This document shows positions 7,908 to 14,457 of a stretch of 32,807 nt of DNA, piece after piece. The DNA is from CG2-30-68-42 sp037440385 (GTDB taxonomy: Bacteria > Pseudomonadota > Gammaproteobacteria > Burkholderiales > Rhodocyclaceae), in the NCBI GenBank assembly GCA_037440385.1, contig JBBIUI010000019.1, positions 1 to 32,807 on the forward strand. The letters are read 5' to 3'. The notes beneath the pieces are model-generated. The model worked only from the letters and a program-made list of their open reading frames with translations, did no database searches and had not been told where the DNA came from. The stretch's first letter is position 1. Every line of letters starts with the position of its first letter. The position numbers and the translations under genes are program-made.

Positions 7908-8117
7908 CCGACGCAGAGCTTCTTCAATAGCCTGAAGAATGAGCGAGTGCATGGCACCCGCTACAATACGCGGGCTAGTGCCAAAGCCGATCTGTTCGAT
8001 TACATCGAGCCGTTCCATGACCGCCGGCGCCGGCATTCCACGCTCGGCTACGCCTCGCCAGTGAAGTTCCTGGAGGACGGGATCAGCGCTCAACATGAAC
8101 GGAAATTGGCGGCATAA
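7908..8117 (+). pseudogene. IS3-family transposase (OrfB) 3'-end remnant
   Basis: Only about the last 70 residues of an IS3-family DDE transposase remain. They read SFFNSLKNERVHGTRYNTRA, then KADLFDYIEPFHDRRRRHST and LGYASPVKFLEDG, ending AA before TAA at 8115-8117. In this family the block begins just around the catalytic Glu (KNE) and ends at the integrase-core C-terminus. The upstream DDE residues, the OrfA helix-turn-helix and the left terminal repeat are missing, so it cannot move by itself. In-frame sequence before about 7908 has no transposase similarity that I can recognise. No target-site duplication could be identified. It abuts another truncated gene. Confidence 0.88.
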
Positions 8118-8172
8118 TGACGACGCGTTGGAAGACGAACAACAGAGGGAAGCTCACGATGCAGTCGATCGC

Positions 8173-8445
8173 GGCGTGACCTACCACCGGGTATTGTTCT
8201 GGGTGCATGCCGCGAGCAACCGCCCGTACAAGGCCGAGTTCTATTCGCTGTCGGGCCGCCTGCTGAAGACCGCGCGCTACCAGAACTTCAGGAACCTCGG
8301 CGGAAAGACGCGCCCGACCCGGCTCGTGATGGAGGACGCGCTGAAGAAGGGCGAGGTCTCGGTGCTCGAGTACAGCGACATGAGGCTGCGCCCGCTGCCG
8401 GACAAGATCTTCACCAAGGAGTATCTGAAGAAACTCGTGGAATAG
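8173..8445 (+). pseudogene. LolA-like outer-membrane lipoprotein-sorting family protein, 5'-truncated
   Basis: About 90 C-terminal residues of a LolA-like protein (the kind annotated as outer membrane lipoprotein-sorting protein, PF17131-like) remain. GVTYHRVLFWVHAASNRPYK is followed by AEFYSLSGRLLKTARYQNF, RPTRLVMEDALKKGE and the C-terminal block YSDMRLRPLPDKIFTKEYLK. Full-length members have about 240-260 residues and a signal peptide; here the 5' part has been replaced by the IS3 remnant. An open frame continues upstream to 8095, but the extra 26 residues overlap the transposase end in another frame and look non-native. Without a signal peptide it should not reach the periplasm. I treat it as a decayed gene; the family call is from remembered motifs. 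Confidence 0.75.
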
Positions 8446-8509
8446 CGGCGGCGCCCGACCGTGAGCGTGCCGTGACGTGACGACCGTAACAGGGGGTGAT
8501 GCTGCCGTA

Positions 8510-9253
8510 ATGTTCCTGTTCGAGCTGATGAACCTCAGGGAGGGGTTCAGGAAGTATTTCGAGGTCGTTCCCGCGCTGACCGACGCGTTGCGCGACGAGG
8601 TCTATCGCATCCGCCACGCCGTGTATTGCGAGGAACTGGGCTGGGAACAGCTGCGACCCGACGGCAGGGAGCGCGACGAATACGACGCCCATTCGCTGCA
8701 CTGCCTGATCCGCGCCCACGTCGATGGACGCTTCGTGGGGTGCACGCGCCTGGTGCTGGCGAAGCCGGGCGAGCCGCACGAGTCGCTTCCGTTCGAAAAA
8801 GCCTGCGCGCACACGCTCGACCGCTCGATCATCGACCCGCAGGCGCTGCCGCGGCACACGATCGCGGAGTTCTCCAGGCTCGCCGTCATCGCCCGCTACC
8901 GCCGGCGCAAGGGCGAGCAGCGAAACGCCGCGGCGATCTCGGAGGACAGCTTCGGCAGCAAGGACCAGCCGCGCTTCCCCTACATTCCGGTCGGGCTGTA
9001 TCTGGGTACGATCGAGATGGCGGCGCGATCGGGCATCGACACGCTGTTCGTGCTCACCGAGCCGAGGCTCGCGAACCACCTGGGAAAGCTCGGGGTGCGC
9101 ATCCGGAAGATCGGCGGCGCGATCGAGCATCGCGGCACCCGCATCCCCTCGATGATGAGCGTGCAGAGCATCCTGTCCGGCCTGAATTTCATCGTGCGCC
9201 CGCTCCACAAGTTGATCGCCTCGGAAGTCGAGGCGGGGATGCGCGATCGCTGA
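8510..9253 (+). CDS. PEP-CTERM/exosortase system-associated acyltransferase (GNAT/autoinducer-synthase fold)
   Basis: The family resembles N-acyl amino acid and acyl-homoserine-lactone synthases and occurs beside exosortase genes; its substrate in this setting is not known to me. From ATG 8510 the product has 247 residues: MFLFELMNLREGFRKYFEVV, then the family block ALRDEVYRIRHAVYCEELGW and YDAHSLHCLIR. A GNAT-like core follows with FVGCTRLVL, FSRLAVIARYRRRKGE and the acyl-CoA/ACP region YIPVGLYLGTIEMA. A GTG at 8477 in the same frame would add 11 residues, and an ATG at 8528 would remove 6. I prefer 8510 because a G-rich stretch lies upstream, but this is uncertain. It is followed after 177 bp by the sugar transferase on the same strand. 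Confidence 0.88.
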   Translation: MFLFELMNLREGFRKYFEVVPALTDALRDEVYRIRHAVYCEELGWEQLRPDGRERDEYDAHSLHCLIRAHVDGRFVGCTRLVLAKPGEPHESLPFEKACAHTLDRSIIDPQALPRHTIAEFSRLAVIARYRRRKGEQRNAAAISEDSFGSKDQPRFPYIPVGLYLGTIEMAARSGIDTLFVLTEPRLANHLGKLGVRIRKIGGAIEHRGTRIPSMMSVQSILSGLNFIVRPLHKLIASEVEAGMRDR

Positions 9254-9430
9254 GTCGCACCCGCAACGCGCACGCGATCGCCGGGCGCACGTGACCTACT
9301 TCACGGCAACATCCCGCACGGCAGCATAAGGTTGTGGCCCGTAGCGTTTCGACCGTGCCCGGCAGGTCGCCGGGACGCAGGCGCGAGCGGCACGCCAGGT
9401 CATCGGGCACACCAGGACATCGGCTCAGGG

Positions 9431-10813
9431 ATGGTTCGCCTCTTCAGTCACTACATACCGTTCGGCACGCTGTTGCAGGTCGCGCTCGATGCGTGCCTGC
9501 TGTTCGCAGCGATCCTGCTCGGCGTATCGCTCAACGGAAACGGGGTCGCGGCGTCGCTCGTCAATATCGTGTTCCCGGCGCTGTTGTTCGCGCTGGTCAT
9601 GACGGCCACGATCAGCGTGCTGGGGTTGTACCGGCGCGATGCCCCGCATGCCTTCCACGACGTCGTCGCGCGCGTGCTGATGGCATTCCTGATCGGCTTT
9701 CCGCTGTCCTACGCCATCTTCCAGTTGCTGCCGCTGTGCCAGCCTTGCCGCGATTCGCTGGGCGTGACGGTGCTTCTGGGGCTGTCGGGCGTGCTGGCCT
9801 CCCGAGCGGTGCTGTTGCGCGCGAGCCCGGCAGGCATCCTCGCGCGGCGCGTGCTGGTGCTGGGCACCGGAGCACAGGCCGCGGAAGTCGAGCGCATGCT
9901 CGATTCGGACCGCTCCGGCGGGTTGCGGCTGATCGGTTTCTATCCGTTGGAATCCGGCGAGGTCGCCGTTTCCGCCGGCCGCGTGATGTCCGCCGCGCTG
10001 TCGATCGGCGACACCGTGCGCCGGCACGACATCGACGAGATCATCGTCGCGGTGCACGAGCGGCGAGGTGGCATCCTGCCGCTGCGCCAGATGCTCGACT
10101 GCAAGCTCGCCGGCGTCCAGGTGACCGACCTGTCGTCGTTCTTCGAGCGCTTCCACGGCCAGGTGCGGATCGAATCGCTGCGCGCGAGCTGGCTGATCTA
10201 CGGCGAAGGCTTTCGCCAAGGGCTGCTGCGCAATGCGGTCAAGCGCGCCTTCGATCTGCTCGCATGCCTCGCGCTGTCCGTGATCGCGATCCCGGTCATG
10301 GCGATCACCGCGCTGGCGATCCTGATCGAGAGCGGCGGGCCGGTCTTCTACCGGCAGGAGCGCGTCGGCCAGGGCGGGCGCGTGTTCGACGTCATCAAGT
10401 TCCGCAGCATGCGCAACGATGCCGAGGCCGATGGCAAGCCGCGCTGGGCCGCAGCGGTCGATGCGCGCATCACGCGGGTCGGGCGCGTGATCCGAAGGAC
10501 GCGCATCGACGAACTGCCGCAGATCTTCAACGTGCTCGCCGGCGACATGAGCTTCGTCGGGCCGCGCCCCGAACGGCCGTTCTTCGTCAACATGCTGTGC
10601 GAGCAGGTGCCGTTCTACAACGCCCGCCACAGCGTCAAGCCGGGCATCACCGGCTGGGCGCAGGTGCGCTACCAGTACGGCGCATCGGTCGATGACGCGA
10701 TCGAGAAGCTCCAGTACGACCTGTACTACGTCAAGAACCACACGCTGTTCCTCGACCTCGTCGTGCTGCTGCGCACGGTGCGCGTCGTTCTGTCGGGCGA
10801 AGGCGCTCACTGA
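9431..10813 (+). CDS. XrtA-system membrane sugar transferase (undecaprenyl-phosphate hexose-1-phosphate transferase)
   Basis: This initiating transferase loads the first sugar phosphate on undecaprenyl phosphate at the inner membrane. The 460-residue product begins MVRLFSHYIPFGTLLQVALD. Four hydrophobic segments lie in the first roughly 130 residues (for example ALLFALVMTATISVLGLY and VTVLLGLSGVLASRAVLL). A CoA-binding-like Rossmann region follows (RRVLVLGTGAQAAEVERML). The C-terminal transferase domain has a membrane hairpin near 275-300, then FYRQERVGQGGRVFDVIKFR, RRTRIDELPQIFNVLAGDMS and VGPRPERP. This matches the PEP-CTERM EpsB-type family. The frame is open from 9332, but the conserved MVRLFSHYIP start is at 9431. 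The 177 bp before it (9254-9430) holds no gene and probably the promoter. Confidence 0.94.
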   Translation: MVRLFSHYIPFGTLLQVALDACLLFAAILLGVSLNGNGVAASLVNIVFPALLFALVMTATISVLGLYRRDAPHAFHDVVARVLMAFLIGFPLSYAIFQLLPLCQPCRDSLGVTVLLGLSGVLASRAVLLRASPAGILARRVLVLGTGAQAAEVERMLDSDRSGGLRLIGFYPLESGEVAVSAGRVMSAALSIGDTVRRHDIDEIIVAVHERRGGILPLRQMLDCKLAGVQVTDLSSFFERFHGQVRIESLRASWLIYGEGFRQGLLRNAVKRAFDLLACLALSVIAIPVMAITALAILIESGGPVFYRQERVGQGGRVFDVIKFRSMRNDAEADGKPRWAAAVDARITRVGRVIRRTRIDELPQIFNVLAGDMSFVGPRPERPFFVNMLCEQVPFYNARHSVKPGITGWAQVRYQYGASVDDAIEKLQYDLYYVKNHTLFLDLVVLLRTVRVVLSGEGAH

Positions 10814-10952
10814 AGCGCGCCGCGTCCGCCGGCCAGGGCCGCATCCGGCCGTCCGGGCGAGGCGATCCGCTTAACCAGCGGCCCCGCATTGCGTATCCTT
10901 GGCGTCCCGGAAACTGAAGCCGGCGCCGCCACGCGCCGTTAGTTGACACCGC

Positions 10953-12314
10953 ATGGACACCTGGAGCGCGACGCTGGCCGGCTGGAGCTACGGGATCGCG
11001 GCAGCGGTCTTCGTCGCATTCGCGGTCCAGCTCGGACTGGGCTGGCGCGGCAACCTGCGCGGGCGCATGGTGTTCGCGGCGGTCGCACTGAGCGCCGGCT
11101 GGGCGGTCTCGGTCGGCGGCTTCCTGTCGACGCGCATCATCGGGTTCTGGGTCGCCGCCGGAGTGTTCGACGCGCTGCGCCTCGGTGCCTGGCTCGCCTT
11201 CGCGATCTCGACGATACGCGTGCCGGACTTGCGCAGCAGCGCGAAACCGGCCCCCGCCCCGGCCGGGCGCGGCCGCCCGTTCGTGACGTTCGCGCTCGCG
11301 GCCTTCATCCTCGCCTACGCGCTGATGCAGGCCGCGGGAGGCTACGCCTCGCAACGGCTGGACCTGCCCGGGCGCATCCACTACGGCCTGCCGCTCGCCG
11401 GCGCGATCCTCGCCCTGGTGCTCGTCGAGCAGGCCTACCGCAACATTCCGCAGCACGCGCGCTGGGGCATGAAGCCGCTGTGCCTCGGGCTCGCGGGCGT
11501 GTTCGCGTTCGACCTGTACCTGTACGCGGATGCCTTCCTGTTCTCGCGCATGAATCTCGACGTGTGGACGGCGCGCGGCATCGCCCATGCCTTCGTCATT
11601 CCGTTCATCGCGGTCTCGGCCGCGCGCAACCCCGAATGGTCGTTCGAGATCGCGGTCTCGCGCCGGGTGGTGTTCCATTCCGCCGCGCTGGTCGCGGCGG
11701 GCGCCTACCTGTTGCTGGTGGCCGCCGCCGGATACTACCTGCGCTACTTCGGAGGGAGCTGGGGCCGGGCGATCGAGGTCACCTTCGTGTTCGCCGCGCT
11801 GCTCGCGCTCGCGACACTGCTGGTCTCGGGAAGCCTGCGCTCCAAGCTGAGGGTCTTCCTCAACAAGAACTTCTTCAGCTACCGCTACGACTACCGGGAC
11901 GAATGGCTGCGCATCACGCGGGCGTTGTCCTCGCACGATTCGCAGGCCGGCGTTCAGGTCTCGGCGATCCGCGCGCTGGCCGACCTGCTCGAGAGCCCCG
12001 GCGGCTGGCTGTGGCTGCGCGCGGGCGGCGGCGACTACGTGCCGGCGGCACGGCTGAACCTTCCGGAGCGAACCGAGACGGAACCGGCGCATGGCGGGCT
12101 CGCGTCGTTTCTCGCAGCGACGACATGGGTCGTGGATCTCGACGAATGGCGCAACGATCCGGACAAGTACGAGGATCTGGTGGTGCCGGGCTGGCTGCTC
12201 GCGACGACGGAGGCACGCTTCATCGTTCCATTGACGACGGCCGAGGGTCTGATAGGCTTCATGGTGCTGGCGCGGCCGCGCGCGCGCGTCGACGTCAACT
12301 GGGAGGTCTTTTAA
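10953..12314 (+). CDS. prsK: PrsK sensor half: membrane and GAF-like region, ended by an in-frame TAA
   Basis: PrsK is the sensor histidine kinase of the XrtA/PEP-CTERM EPS system. This 453-residue part holds the N-terminal sensor. About eight hydrophobic segments occupy residues 10-300 (GIAAAVFVAFAVQLGLG, FVTFALAAFILAYALMQAAG, and later LVAAGAYLLLVAAAGYYL and VTFVFAALLALATLLVSG). A family linker follows (LRSKLRVFLNKNFFSYRYDY), then a GAF-like region with ADLLESPGGWLWLRAG and ARFIVPLTTAEGLIGFMVLA. It stops after VDVNWEVF at TAA 12312-12314. Family members continue here straight into the kinase domain. The next codon (12315) is in the same frame and resumes the expected sequence, so the gene is split by one stop codon and not by a frameshift. 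The start ATG 10953 has no strong Shine-Dalgarno sequence. Confidence 0.88.
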   Translation: MDTWSATLAGWSYGIAAAVFVAFAVQLGLGWRGNLRGRMVFAAVALSAGWAVSVGGFLSTRIIGFWVAAGVFDALRLGAWLAFAISTIRVPDLRSSAKPAPAPAGRGRPFVTFALAAFILAYALMQAAGGYASQRLDLPGRIHYGLPLAGAILALVLVEQAYRNIPQHARWGMKPLCLGLAGVFAFDLYLYADAFLFSRMNLDVWTARGIAHAFVIPFIAVSAARNPEWSFEIAVSRRVVFHSAALVAAGAYLLLVAAAGYYLRYFGGSWGRAIEVTFVFAALLALATLLVSGSLRSKLRVFLNKNFFSYRYDYRDEWLRITRALSSHDSQAGVQVSAIRALADLLESPGGWLWLRAGGGDYVPAARLNLPERTETEPAHGGLASFLAATTWVVDLDEWRNDPDKYEDLVVPGWLLATTEARFIVPLTTAEGLIGFMVLARPRARVDVNWEVF

Positions 12315-13082
12315 CTGACCCGGGATTTTGGACGCCAGGCGGCGAGCTATCTGGGCCAGATGCAGGCGGTCGAGGCGCTGCTGGAAGCGAAGAAGTTCGA
12401 TGCCTTCAACCGCATGTCGGCATTCGTCGTGCATGACCTGAAGAACCTCGTCGCGCAACTCTCGCTGCTGCTCAGGAATGCCGAGAAGCACCACGACAAC
12501 CCGGAGTTCCGCAAGGACATGCTGGAGACCATCGACCACGTCGTCGAACGCATGAAGAACCTGCTGCTGCAGTTGCGCGAGGGCACCACGCCGGTCGATG
12601 CGCCGCGGCCGGTGGACCTGGCCCGCGTGATCGAGCGCATCGCGCGCGCCAAGGCCGGACACCCGCCCGCGCTGGAACTCGATCTGGAGCCCGACGTGCG
12701 CTGCGCCGGACATGACGAACGGCTGGAGCGCGTGATCGGCCACCTTGTGCAGAATGCCCTGGACGCCACCGGCAAATCTGGCAGAGTGTGGGTCCGGCTG
12801 TGGCGCGAAGGCGGCAGCGCGAAAATCGAGGTGGGCGACACCGGCCACGGCATGAGTCCCGAATTCGTGCGCGACCGGCTGTTCAAGCCGTTCCAGTCGA
12901 CCAAGGCGGCCGGCATGGGAATCGGTGCCTACGAGAGCGCCCAGTACCTCTCGGAACTGGGCGGAAGCATCACCGCGGAGAGCGAACCGAACGTGGGAAC
13001 GCGCATGCACGTCACCTTGCCCCTGCTTCGTCAGGATGCCGGCATGCCCCATGCGGAGGCGGGGGCGGAGGCGGCGGCGTGA
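12315..13082 (+). CDS. prsK: PrsK kinase half: dimerisation/phosphoacceptor and ATPase domains after the in-frame stop
   Basis: This 255-codon stretch continues the prsK frame directly after TAA 12312-12314. It starts LTRDFGRQAASYLGQMQAVE and has no stop until TGA 13080-13082. It holds the phosphoacceptor His in FVVHDLKNLVAQLSLLL, an N-box HLVQNALDAT, G1 DTGHGMSPEF and G2 GMGIGAYES, so all visible catalytic motifs are intact. The first in-frame ATG is 12360 and lacks a ribosome site. GGGAGG at 12301-12306 lies at good distance from the CTG at 12315, which follows the stop immediately, so translational restart is conceivable but would use a rare start codon. The stop overlaps the prsR GTG by 4 bases. 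Whether this half is expressed is unknown. Confidence 0.8.
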   Translation: MTRDFGRQAASYLGQMQAVEALLEAKKFDAFNRMSAFVVHDLKNLVAQLSLLLRNAEKHHDNPEFRKDMLETIDHVVERMKNLLLQLREGTTPVDAPRPVDLARVIERIARAKAGHPPALELDLEPDVRCAGHDERLERVIGHLVQNALDATGKSGRVWVRLWREGGSAKIEVGDTGHGMSPEFVRDRLFKPFQSTKAAGMGIGAYESAQYLSELGGSITAESEPNVGTRMHVTLPLLRQDAGMPHAEAGAEAAA

Positions 13083-14425
13083 GCGAAAGGCGTGCGCCGC
13101 TGCTGGTCGTCGAGGACGATCCGGCGCTGCAGAAGCAGATGCGCTGGGCATTCGATTCGTACGAGCCTGTGCTCGCGAGCGACCGCGAGAGCGCGCTCGC
13201 CCAGTTGCGCCGCCACGAGCCCGCGGTGGTGACGATGGACCTCGGGCTTCCGCCCGCACCCGACGATGTCGGCGAGGGCATGCTGCTGCTCGAGCAGATG
13301 CTCGCGCTCGCGCCCGACACCAAGGTCATCGTGCTGACCGGTCAGCACGACCGCGACAACGCGGTCCGGGCGATCGGGCTGGGCGCCTACGATTTCTACG
13401 CAAAGCCGTTCGAGCCGGAGCTGCTGTCGCTGACGATCGAGCGCGCCTACCGGCTGCACGACCTGCAGCAGGAAAACCGCCAGCTTCAGGCCATGAACCA
13501 GCCGGGCTCACTCGCCGGCATCCTCACGCGCGACCCGGACATGCTGCGCATCTGCCACACGATCGAGAAAGTCGCGGGCACCAACGCGACCGTCATGCTG
13601 CTGGGCGAAAGCGGCACCGGCAAGGAACTGTTCGCCCGCGCGCTGCATGCGCTGTCACCGCGCCACACGCGGCGCTTCGTCGCGATCAACTGCGCGGCGA
13701 TCCCCGAGACGCTGCTCGAGAGCGAGCTGTTCGGCTACGAGAAGGGCGCCTTCACCGGGGCCGTCAAACAGACGCCGGGCAAGATCGAAACCGCCGCCTC
13801 CGGAACCCTGTTTCTGGACGAGATCGGCGACCTGCCCGCCAGCCTCCAGGCGAAGCTGTTGCGCTTCCTGCAGGAGCGGGTGATCGAGCGCCTCGGCGGG
13901 CGCTCCGAGATTCCGGTCGATGTGCGCGTCGTGTGCGCCACGCACCGCGATCTCAAGGCGCGGATCGCGGAAGGCAGCTTTCGCGAGGATCTGTTCTACC
14001 GGCTGGCCGAGATCGTCGTCGAGATCCCGCCGCTGCGCATCCGCAAGGGCGACGCCGCGCTGATCGCGCATGCGCTGACCCGGCGCTTCGCGGCCGAGCA
14101 GAACCGCGGCACGATGGTGCTCGCGGCCGATGCGGTCGAGGCGATCGAGGCACACGACTGGCCGGGCAATGTCCGCGAGCTGGAGAACTGCCTGAAGCGC
14201 GCCGTGATCATGGCCGAGGGCGGCCGCATCGGCGCGGCCGATCTCGGCCTGCACGCCGCCGAGACCGAAATGCTGAACCTGCGCACGGTGCGTGAGGCGG
14301 CCGAGCGCCATGCGATCCTTCGCGTGCTGGGGCGCGTCGACGGCAGCGTCGCGCGCGCCGCCGAGCTGCTGGGCGTGAGCCGGCCCACGCTGTACGATCT
14401 GATGCGCCGCTACGCATTGAAATAG
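13079..14425 (+). CDS. prsR: PrsR, sigma-54-dependent PEP-CTERM-box response regulator
   Basis: This NtrC-class transcription activator is paired with PrsK; in this system PrsR is held to activate EPS and PEP-CTERM genes from sigma-54 promoters. The 448-residue product from GTG 13079 has three domains. The receiver is at 1-125, with acidic pair EDD at 12-14 and phospho-acceptor Asp54 in VVTMDLGLPP. The AAA+ domain has Walker A GESGTGKE at 176-183, the sigma-54 contact loop GAFTGA at about 223-228, Walker B FLDEIGDLPA and an Arg-finger region. A Fis-type HTH lies at the end (DGSVARAAELLGVSRPTLYD). The GTG start overlaps the prsK stop (GTGA), implying translational coupling to the kinase half. 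Upstream in-frame sequence is Gly-rich shadow. No sigma-54 site could be placed confidently in the window. Confidence 0.95.
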   Translation: MSERRAPLLVVEDDPALQKQMRWAFDSYEPVLASDRESALAQLRRHEPAVVTMDLGLPPAPDDVGEGMLLLEQMLALAPDTKVIVLTGQHDRDNAVRAIGLGAYDFYAKPFEPELLSLTIERAYRLHDLQQENRQLQAMNQPGSLAGILTRDPDMLRICHTIEKVAGTNATVMLLGESGTGKELFARALHALSPRHTRRFVAINCAAIPETLLESELFGYEKGAFTGAVKQTPGKIETAASGTLFLDEIGDLPASLQAKLLRFLQERVIERLGGRSEIPVDVRVVCATHRDLKARIAEGSFREDLFYRLAEIVVEIPPLRIRKGDAALIAHALTRRFAAEQNRGTMVLAADAVEAIEAHDWPGNVRELENCLKRAVIMAEGGRIGAADLGLHAAETEMLNLRTVREAAERHAILRVLGRVDGSVARAAELLGVSRPTLYDLMRRYALK

Positions 14426-14457
14426 CCGCGAAACCGAACCTCCCACGGACCGAAACC

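Noticed and set aside
9461..9478. Sigma-54-like GGCAC...TTGC in the first codons of the sugar transferase
   Set aside because: The GG-to-GC spacing is one base too short and the site is within coding sequence.
10880..10900. GGCCCCGCATTGCG before prsK as a sigma-54 promoter
   Set aside because: Spacing is one base short and the -24 half is a poor match.
10953..13082. Frameshift as explanation for the prsK break
   Set aside because: Both halves are in the same frame (10953 and 12315 have the same remainder on division by 3), so it is a stop codon and not an indel.
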